NCBI GenBank assembly: GCA_951640195.1
Contig: OX621173.1
Location: forward strand, 1,095,780-1,159,779
Direction of reading: 5' to 3'
Length of the DNA: 64,000 bases
Origin: Porpolomopsis calyptriformis
Taxonomy: Eukaryota; Basidiomycota; Agaricomycetes; Agaricales; Hygrophoraceae
The translations under genes and the position numbers were made by a program. Below are positions 55,195 to 64,000 of this stretch, piece by piece (position 1 is the stretch's first letter; every line of letters begins with the position of its first letter). A model generated the notes under the pieces. It did no database searches. It was not told the origin of the DNA and saw only the letters and a program-made list of their open reading frames with translations.

Positions 55195-56715
55195 TCGCCA
55201 TCGATAGATGATGATGGGCCTACCTGAGCTTCCCATCATCTTCACACAATCCGGACAGCTATGACGAACTATTTCCTTGAACGACATCTACAGTACTGGA
55301 TGCAGACTTGCAACAAACACACTTTTCCAATTACCGTTGTCCATGAGCTGCAGGACGAGTCCATGTTACCCTGTCGTCTCTCCTAATGCTCCTGATCTTG
55401 TGGACATTACCAATTCAACAACTCAACCATGCCTTGTTTCAAATCCATCTCGATCACAATTGATTTCATTCAGGTCCATTGACAAAACGGTTTCCCCATA
55501 ACACCAGCCCTTGGGTGATAGACGGACCAAGCTCGCTGTTATTGGCAATGCTGGACACTATGCGTGTGGGGAGAAATGCTGTCTCTTCAACGCATCGATT
55601 ATGTAAATTCGACTATTTGACATCGGAAATGATAGTACATGGTTGACCATGGTGCATCCTCAGATGGTTCACGATTGTCTCCGGTCCGAACTCTGTAATC
55701 CTTCCCCATCATCCGCCTCGCTTGCGCAACTCGACACCCATTCCATCCCAGCTTCTCCCTATTACTTTCAACCCCATCAACTTCGGCTTGCGTGGGCTGA
55801 CCTAAAATGAGTGCATGTCTGTTGGCTCATTGCATCCTTCAAATTTCTAGTAAATAGCTATCTGGTAGGGACGGGGTTGAAGAAATCGAGGAGCACGCCG
55901 AGCATGCTGGCAAACACAGTCACCGTCACCGCCATCCTCTGGCCTCTTGGTATAACAACACATCAACTTATCGGGCCTCCAGCAGCACTCGTTCACCCCG
56001 CGTGTGGGTCCCCAATCTATACTAACAGATGTAGGTGAGAGTGTAATCGATCTACACCCCCATTCATCCTTAACCAACAAAGGGCATCAGCTTGGTATTA
56101 CCTCCAGAACCTGGTCGTGCGCGCCGTCGATCCTTTTAAGCTGTCCTTCGTCATCCACACAGATGAAAACGCACAGCACTCATCTCCTTTTATCACCTAA
56201 GTGATGCCCCACAACCCGAGCCAAGTACTTTGGTATCCACCTCATTTCTCCCGCCGCTTTCTCGAATCAATTTCCTCGAACTACGAAGAAGGAACAATAG
56301 GGTCTTACGTCTTCCTTCTCAACGATAAAACCACACAACTCCCTACACTGTCACCCACAAGAACCGAAATGGTGGTCAATGTAGATCCACCACATGGCAA
56401 CTTCCATTCGCTTTCCTTTTGCATCCGTCGCACCCTCGAAGACTTGTCTGATCCAAAGCGCAAACCACGCATTGTAAAATCTTTCACCCCACACACTCAA
56501 TTGTTATCTATTTCACTCGCCAACTGTAAATCCCAAAACACTCAAATGCACTCCAGTACATGACGGGTTAAACCTTCTCCAGCTCACGCTGATAATAGAA
56601 GAGTGTTGTAATGCCGCTGTCAACCCCTAGTGCAAGAACTTCATCCGCCAATATTGAGGTTGATACTGACGGGTTTCACGTTCCTGTTGTATTATTATTA
56701 TACACATTGATGTCT
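55195..56715. other. gap after copy E
   Basis: The first 230 bp resemble the sequences after copies F and B. An ORF at 56204-56563 (starting MPHNPSQVLWYPPHFSRRFL) has no recognised family and no splice partners, so it is not called as a gene. Confidence 0.4.
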
Positions 56716-57335
56716 TTAGGCTGCCATATCCACCATTTGCTTGACAATCTCAACAGCCCTCCCGAATTTACCATTCTCCTCTGACTCTGCCTTTCTTAGC
56801 CCGGCCCGCCTCTGGTTTTTCCACACAAAATCATCACTACCCCATTCTATGCTGAATTTCCCGTCATACTCCATGTCAGGTGGGAGAGACTTGAGGATGG
56901 CATGCAACTCATCCACGAGAGCGGAATTTGTCTCAACGTCAAGGGATTTCGTGCCCCCAGATTGTAAGAGGCTGGACATAGTATCGTCACCGCGGTGGGA
57001 AGACTGGACGATGAAAGATTGTGCAGCAGATGAAGCGGATATCGTATGGATCTCGTTTGGGTTAGCCCCGACAAAGCCACCGTGCATACCTCGAAAGTGT
57101 TAACTGTCAATTTCTAGTGTCTGTATGACATCGAATCCAGACTGACCGTCATGCAGCGCAATGTAGAGTTCCTGGAGAGCCATCGCGGATAAAGTCAATT
57201 TGCACGAGGGTTAGGGTTAAGCTTCGGACCAACGCAAATACAACTGCAAGCTCTGCCGCATGCATCGCAAGACCGGGACATTACCTGAGCAGTAGCTACA
57301 GGTTCGGACAAGACAGCAGCTTCCGCACTTGCCAT
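56716..57335 (-). CDS. small protein of unknown function
   Basis: Three exons (57335-57285, 57171-57147, 57089-56716) give 149 aa in phase: MASAEAAVLSEPVATAQ, ELYIALHDG, then MHGGFVGANPNEIHTISASS and a C-terminal half with LVDELHAILKSLPPDMEY and WGSDDFVWKNQRRAGLRKA. An alternative is a two-exon form starting at 57183 (MALQELYIALHDG, 136 aa). Predicted soluble, no signal peptide. I do not recognise it. It lies between E and the helicase fragment, opposite in strand to both. Confidence 0.5.
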
Positions 57336-57602
57336 CCTACGGGATGACCCGCAACGTCTCTTTGCATTTGTTCTTTCCCGAGGCGTGAAATGGCTTTTCA
57401 AATTTCACAAAAACCGATTCATGCGAAGTGCGGTAATCATCGGCAGGGTAGACGTCTCTTCTCAGACGGTTGGACTCGCCAAAAAGCCTCATGTCAATGT
57501 AACACGTTTGATTTACCATCTCGAGAACATGACGGAAAGTTGAAGTCTTGGTGAGCTCTCTAAGACAACCCCTTTTTTTGCAAACCGGATTGAAGGTTCT
57601 AG

Positions 57603-58310
57603 ATGAAGCACGGCTCCTGGGTATGGATTTTGGCCCCCGTGATTGATAAAATTCTGAAAATGATCCCAAAAGAGTGGACGACGTATCCGTTTTCTGCGAC
57701 GATGACAACAACAGTAGCCAAATCACAGGGCCTCACAAACTCGGTCAAGGTCGAGGTGTCGGAAAGTGCGCATTTTTCCCATACAGCCAGTGTCCATGTT
57801 TTCGCTTTTTCCTTACATATCTAGGCGAACAGAGACTAGGCAATGACGACGTTATTACAATTCTTATTCATCCCACTCAAGGGAAGACGTGAACCTAGTA
57901 CACCTGGCCAATTCTCCGGAAACTCTATTATCTTGCCGACGGTATACCACTCCCAACTGCAAACTCCTTCTAATCATCGAAAAGAACTTACAACCTGGCG
58001 ATCAGTTTGGTATACCCACATGCTCGAAAGACCACGTCCACCGAGTCGGTCGGGCCGCTGGCGCTGGGCGTTCGGAGACATCCATCACCCTCGTCACTCG
58101 ATATGACTTCGAGCTCGTGCAGCGCATCGAATGGGAGAAGGTGGAGGTGTGACCCACAGACGCTGAAGAGATCACGCTGATAAGGGAGTGTATGAGTGAA
58201 GCTGGGGGGGGGATCTAAGCGATGGAAGCTGGTATCACGGCCAAGAGCAAGGAGGCGAAACGCCGACGATCTTTGGGAGAGGAGCATGTTTCTGGCTTGC
58301 CGCATTTAAT
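57603..58310 (+). pseudogene. DEAD-box helicase (RRP3-like) fragment 3
   Basis: Longest of the three fragments. [20 protein letters not shown], then ATM (motif III SAT) and [13 protein letters not shown] at 57630-57770; a scrambled part; [20 protein letters not shown] (motif VI, Thr to Ala) and [20 protein letters not shown] near 58035-58150; then a decayed basic C-terminus. Motifs I, Ia and II are missing and frames change, so it is a pseudogene. RRP3/DDX47 is the closest family I recognise. Confidence 0.72.
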
Positions 58311-58499
58311 CACACAAACGTGATCTGGCGGATCCTGTCATTCGTTCCCGCCCTTTATTAGAAGGTTGTTTTCAGTGGTGCAATAGTCTCACCTCTTGAT
58401 CAAGCCCGAGTCGTTTCTCTGGGAGGAAGAATAATATTTGTCGATTAGAATGGAGAGCGAAGGGATTTAACCAGGCCCACTTCGGTCCTGCTTGGCGAT

Positions 58500-58505
58500 C
58501 ACGTG
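58500..58505. promoter_or_regulatory. CACGTG box upstream of copy F
   Basis: In the context GCGATCACGTGTCCC, 30 bp before the copy F start codon. Confidence 0.45.
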
Positions 58506-58534
58506 TCCCTCCGACATCTCTCACCATCAAAAGA

Positions 58535-61500
58535 ATGGCCAGCACTCGTTCAATGATCAATGCGCAAACTATTGGCTTTGACAGGAGTCAAGTAAACATC
58601 GTTGCCGGGGATCAGAATGTTATTATTGAGTCCTCCAGTTACGACGATGGTAAGTTATCAGGCCTCAATTCACAAACCGACGAATCAAATGATAAGACTC
58701 AGAGCGTTACGATATCGCACTCTGGCTATCCCCTCTCAATTTCAAGGCTTCACAGAGCCAATTTCTACAGATCCATGAACACGGGACAGGAAACTGGCTG
58801 CTCGAATCCCCAACATTCCTAGATTGGCGTGATGGAACGTCGCACACATTGTGGTGTCCTGGAAACCGTAAGATTTATCTATCTCTGTGCACCAACTCGA
58901 TTGATTTTTTGTCCAGCTGGCGCGGGAAAAACGATCCTTGCGTAATAAGCTTGTCTTCGTCACTCGTCGATTCAAAGCTGATTCCAGCTGCCCTCTAGAT
59001 CGGTCGTTGTAGACCATCTCGAAACGTTCTTCAAAGACAGCAATGTTGGGATAGCATGCATATACTGCAACTACAAAGAGCAGACCGCGCAGACAGTCAC
59101 CAACCTTATTGCCAGTCTACTCAAGCAGTTCGTCGAAGATTGTCCTGCGATATCTGACAACATGAAAACGTTCTATCGTCGTCACAAACTTCGAAAAGCT
59201 TTCCCCACTCTTAATGAACTTATCAAAGCGTTGGAGCTGGAAATCAGAACATACACCAAAGTATTCGTTGTGGTGGATGCTCTGGATGAGTGTTCCGACA
59301 CCAACGGAACTCGGACAACATTTTCCAAGGCTCTTCGGTCTTTCTCCGGATCCATTAACCTGATGGTGACGTCGCGTTGCCATCCTTCGATCGAACAGTT
59401 CTTTCGCGATGCATGGCGGGTCGATATTCGTGCCACTGATGCAGATATAGCGAAATACGTCCAAAACCAGCTTGCTGATTTTCCGGAGCTGGATAATCTG
59501 CAAGACGTCGCCACAAAACGAATTGTTGACAGCGCCAAGGGCATGTGAGCATCTCAAAAATGTTGCATAATGTTTCGCGTTTGACCTTCTATCAAGGTTT
59601 TTACTAGCACGCTTGCATGTAAATGCACTTCCAAAACAGAACAGCGAAAAAGCGGTGTTTCATGTCCTGGATAATCTTCCAGATGAGATAGATCAAATTT
59701 ATGACGAAGCCATGGAACGAATTGAACAGCAGACGGACACAAAAGACTTAGCAATCCGGGTTCTGTCATGGATCGTATATGCGACCCGACCATTGTCTGT
59801 TGAAGAGCTTCGACATGCTCTTGCTGTTTTACCCAACATGACGGAGATGGATGCTCGAGGTCTCGTCTTCAAAACGAAGCTGACATCTGCGTGTGCGGGA
59901 CTGGTTGTGATTAACGAGGAAGCGAACGTTGTGCGACTCGCTCGTGAGTAGAACAATCATTGGGCTAATAACATGTTCGATATGGGTTTTATACAGACTA
60001 CACAACTCAACAATATTTTGAAAAACAACGGGAATCTCGATTTCAAAACGCTGAGGCTTCAATTGTGGCAACATGTCTCACCTATCTTTCATTCGACGTA
60101 TTTGCATGTGGCCACTGCAATAACGATGCCCAGTTTAAATCGCTCTTGAAAGACAACCCTCTTCTTCGTTATGCCGCTGGGAACTGGGGTTATCATGCAC
60201 GTCAACACCAAAAGAGTATCATAAACTTGGCAATGAATTTCCTTGGGGACGCATCCAAAGTTGCATGTGCGGTTCAAGTTATGTTGATGTCTGTCTATCC
60301 CTGGACTTCTTACAGTCAAGATAGTCCTGGGAAATTTTCAGGGGTCCACATTTCGGCTTACTGGGGCTTGGATGAGATTTTGCGTAGCCAGCTTGGCAAC
60401 GGAGCAAATCCAGACATGGCTGATGACAATGGTCAAACGCCCCTTTCGTATGCAGCTCAGAATGGCCATGATACCATCGTGAAGATGATGCTTGCTCGAG
60501 ATGACGTTCGAGCGAACCCGAGGCACCCGTATATTCGAACCCCCCTTTCATATGCAGCTGAGAATGGGCATGATGCCATTATAAAGTTGCTGCTTGCTCG
60601 GCATGATATTCAAGCAGGCTCGACAGACTTCGATAGGCGAAACCCTCTTTCATATGCAGCTGAGAATGGGCATGATGCCACCGTCAAGCTGCTGCTTGCT
60701 CGAGGTGATGTTCAAGTGGACTCAAGAGCCTGGAATGGTCGGACTCCCCTCTCGTATGCAGCTAAGAATGGGCACGATGGCATCGTAAAGCTGCTGCTTG
60801 CTCGCGACGACGTTCGAGCGGATTCGAAAGATTCGAATGGCCAAACACCCCTTTCGTATGCAGCTGAGAATGGTCATGATGCTATCGTAAAGCTGCTACT
60901 TGCTCGGAACGACGTGCAGGCTGACTCAAATAACTCGCATGGTCGAACTCCCCTTTCGTTTGCGGCTTTGAATGGACATGATGCCATCGTAAAGGTGTTG
61001 CTTGCTCGCGATGACGTTCAACCAGACTCGAACAACTCGGACGGCGGAACCCCCCTTTTGTATGCAGCTGTGAATGGGCATGATGCCATCGTCAAGCTGT
61101 TGCTTGCTCGCGATGATGTTCAATCGGACTCGAACAACTCGGATGGTCGAACACCCCTTTCTTTCGCGGCTCAGAATGGGCAAGACGCCATCGTAAAGCT
61201 GCTGCTTGCTCGGGGTGATGTTCAATCAGATTCAGAGGACTTGTGTGGTCGGACGCCCCTTTCATATGCAGCCGGGAGTGGGCATGATGCCATCGTAAAG
61301 CTGCTGCTTGCTCGGGATCACGTTCGATCAGACTTGAAAGACTCCAATGGTCGAACGCCCCTTTCGTATGCAGCTGAGAATGGTCATGATACCATCACCA
61401 AGCTGCTGCTTGCTCGCGATGACGTTCAATCGGACTCGAACAACTCGGGTGGTCGAACGTCCCTTTCGTATGCAGCTGAGAATGGACACGATGTCATTGT

Positions 61501-63589
61501 AAAGCTGTTGCTTGCTCGGGGTGATGTTCAATCAGATTCGGAAGACTTGTATGGTTGGTCGCCCCTCTCGTATGCAGCTGGGAACGGGCATGATGCCGTC
61601 GTCAAACTGCTGCTTGCTCGCGGTGACGTTCAATCGGACTCGAACAACTCGGGTGGTCGAACACCCCTTTCTTTCGCAGCTCAGAATGGGCAAGACGCCA
61701 CCGTAAAGCTGCTGCTTGCTCGGGGTGATGTTCGATCAGATTCGGAGGACTTGTATGGTCGGACACCCCTTTCATATGCAGCCGGGAATGGGCATAATGC
61801 CATCGTAAAGCTGCTTTTTGCTCGGGATGACGTTCAGTCGGACTCGAAGGACTGGTGTGGTCGGACGCCCCTTTCCTATGCAACTGAGAATGGGCGTGAT
61901 GCCATCGTCAAGCTGTTGCTCTCTCGGAATGATGTTCAGGCGGATTCAAAGGACTCGAGCTGTCGAACACCCCTCTTATATGCAGCTCAGAAAGGGCATG
62001 ATGTCATCGTAAAACTTCTGCTTTGTCGAGACGACGTTTTATCGGACTCGATAGACTCCGATGGTCTAACCCCTCTCTTGTATGCAGCTAAGAATGGGCT
62101 TGCTGCCATCGTAAAGCTGCTGCTTGCTCGGGATGATGTTCAGGTGGACACAAAAAGTCAGAATGGTCGAACGCCCCTTTTGTATGCAGCTAAGAATGGG
62201 TATGGTGCCATCGTAAAGCTGCTGCTTGCCCGGGATGACGTTCAAGTCTGCTCGATGGACTCGTATGGTAAAACGCCCCTTTCGTATTCGGCCGAGAATA
62301 GGCATGATTCCATCGTCAAGCTGCTGCTTGCCCGGCGGGATGCTCAAGCGGACTCGAACCAGTCGGACGGTCGAGCCCCACTTTCTTATGCAGCTGAAGG
62401 GGGACATGATGATATTGTGAAGCTACTGCTTGCTCGGGATGACGTTCGAGCAGACTTGAAGGACTCCTGTGGTCGTACTCCCCTTTCATATGCAGCTCGG
62501 AGGGGACATGATGCCATCGTAAGGATGCTGCTTGCTCGGGATGACGTTCAAGCGGGGTCCATGGACTCGGATGGTCAAACGCCCATTTTGTATGCAGCTC
62601 AGTTTGGGCATGATGCCGTTGTAAAGCTGCTGCTTGCTCGGGATGACGTTCAAGCCGACTCCGAGGACACCCATGGTCGAACACCCCTTTCTTTCGCAGC
62701 TGAGTTGGGGCATGATATCATTGTGCAACTGCTACTTGCTCATGACGATGTTCAAGCAGACTCAAGTGACTCGCATGGTCGAACACCCCTTTCGTATGCA
62801 GCTCGGGATGGGCATGATTCTATCATCAACCTGCTGCTCGCTCGAAATGATGTTCAATCAGATTTGGAGGACTCGTATGGTCGGACTCCTCTTTCGTACG
62901 CGGCTGAGGATCGGTATGATGCCACCGTAAAGTTATTGCTTGCTCAGGATGACATTCGAGCGGACTCGATGGACCTCAATGGTCGAACGCCCCTTTCGCA
63001 TGCAGCTGAGAATGGGCATGATGCCATCGTAAAGACCCTGCTTGCCCGGAATGACATTCAATCGGACTCACGGGACTCGTATGATCGAACACCCCTGTCA
63101 TATGCAGCTGAATTGGGGCATGATACCATCGTGCAACTGCTACTTGGTCTGAATGATGTTCAAGTGGGCTCAAAGGACTCGCACGGTCGGACGCCCCTTT
63201 TATATGCAGCTGGGAATGGGCATGACGCCATTGTACAGTGGCTGCTTGCTCAGGATGACATTCAAGCCAATTCGAAGGACTCGTATGATCGAACGGCCCT
63301 TTCGTATGCAGCTGAGAATGGGCGTTATGCCATCATAAAGCTGCTGCTTGCTTGGAATGATGTTCAAGTGGACTTGAAGGACTCCAATGGTCGAACGCCC
63401 CTATCGTATGCAGCAGAAAATGGGCATGGTGCCATCGTAAAGTTGCTGCTTGCGAGAGATGACGTTCAATCGGACTCAAAAGACTCAGATGGTCTAACGC
63501 CCCATTCCTATGCAGCCGACAGAGGGCATGATGCCATCGTGAAGCTGCTACTTCCCCGGGATGGCATTCAAGCAGTCAATGGAGGATAA
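58535..63589 (+). CDS. NACHT-ankyrin receptor, copy F
   Basis: Exons 58535-58649, 58703-58867, 58917-58941 (25 nt), 58999-59544, 59597-59943, 59997-63589; 1596 aa, uninterrupted. The first exon resembles that of copy C (QTIGFDRSQVNIVAGDQ). GAGKTILA, VFVVVDALDEC and NLMVTSR are present; next to the last, one variable site reads CHP where the other copies have YLP, NLP or DLP. The array has 31 ankyrin repeats. A block of five repeats is duplicated: GRTPLSFAAQNGQDA at about 61150 recurs exactly 510 bp later with the same neighbours. Ends DGIQAVNGG. Large and intact, it is the best candidate for a working receptor of this array. Confidence 0.88.
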
Positions 63590-64000
63590 TAGTCGAATCC
63601 CGCTCTATTATTCAGCTCGCAACAAGCATGTCCGCGCGAACTCGCTATCGCGTCCACCATACAATCTGGAAAGCTGGAAAGAAAAACGACACCTTCATTG
63701 CGGCTTATTTAGAGAGATCTTCGCGGAAGGAAATTTACAATACTGCATGCAAACCTGTAACAAGCATACTTCTCGAACTACTATCGTCTGTCAGTTGCAG
63801 GATACCGTCATGTAACCCTGTCTTTCTCTGCTCCCGATCCCGTGAACATCAAACAATTAAACCACACCTTCATCTGGATGATGGATGTGTCCATTATGAA
63901 ATTTTGACTTAGAAAAACTGATTGTACAAAGGCACTTTCTTCCACAATTATCTGAGGTCAAGCCGTACCACCTTCCCTGTGCAACTCAAGATTCATCCCA
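63590..64000. other. 3' flank of copy F
   Basis: Resembles the flank of copy E (ATACTGCATGCAAACCTGTA and GTTGCAGGATACCGTCATGT here; TACTGGATGCAGACTTGCAA and GCTGCAGGACGAGTCCATGT after E). Beyond about 63880 nothing is recognised. Confidence 0.55.

Noticed and set aside
56204..56563. 120-codon ORF in the gap after copy E
   Set aside because: Unrecognised, no intron structure, and no homologue in this window. It could be real, but I cannot support it.

Overview
The window is nuclear DNA of a filamentous basidiomycete, most likely an agaricomycete. The evidence is many 45-85 nt GT-AG introns, fungal housekeeping genes (NDC80, RPB11, uL15, MTG1, PFK26-type kinase, Ran1-type kinase), and an expanded family of NACHT-ankyrin receptors. 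No transposase, reverse transcriptase, CRISPR array or viral gene was recognised.

Layout. 1-2.8 kb: possible last exon of a cut-off gene, then NDC80 (+). 3.8-7.0 kb: NACHT-ankyrin gene A (-). 7.2-8.9 kb: head-to-head PITH-domain gene (-) and mitochondrial ribosomal protein uS5m (+). 9.2-11.4 kb: Ran1/Pat1-like kinase (-). 12.4-20.5 kb: a tandem array with three intact copies of a two-exon gene family whose proteins carry a KEN box, plus broken copies and orphan promoter modules. 21.6-23.7 kb: 6-phosphofructo-2-kinase (-) whose phosphatase half has lost its catalytic histidine. 25.1-34.0 kb: NACHT-ankyrin genes B (frameshifted) and C (cut off mid-repeat), both (-), with DEAD-box helicase debris downstream of each. 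34.2-42.4 kb: a bHLH factor, a small membrane protein, a tRNA-Thr with intron, a basic disordered protein, and the GTPase MTG1 (all +). 44.0-47.1 kb: NACHT-ankyrin gene D (-), followed by an inverted, broken PFK26 fragment. 47.7-51.3 kb: RPB11 (-), uL15 (+) and a mahogunin-type RING ligase (+). 51.8-55.2 and 58.5-63.6 kb: NACHT-ankyrin genes E and F (+), with a helicase pseudogene between them.

The outstanding system is the six-member NACHT-ankyrin (NOD-like receptor) cluster. Every member has the same six-exon plan: a short first exon of about 27-38 codons with a Gly-x-Gln type motif, a 165-nt exon, a 25-nt micro-exon that supplies the Walker A loop, a 546-nt NACHT exon, a 347-nt winged-helix exon, and one long exon of 9-32 nearly identical 102-bp ankyrin repeats. 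First-exon motifs fall into at least three types, and repeat number and content differ strongly between copies. This is the pattern expected of fast-evolving self/non-self or immune receptors. Five of the six have a CACGTG box 11-37 bp before the start codon. A bHLH gene of the residue class that binds CACGTG lies head-to-head with copy C.

Exon boundaries were worked out by hand from splice signals, reading phase and comparison between paralogues. Functions come from recalled family motifs, not from searches.
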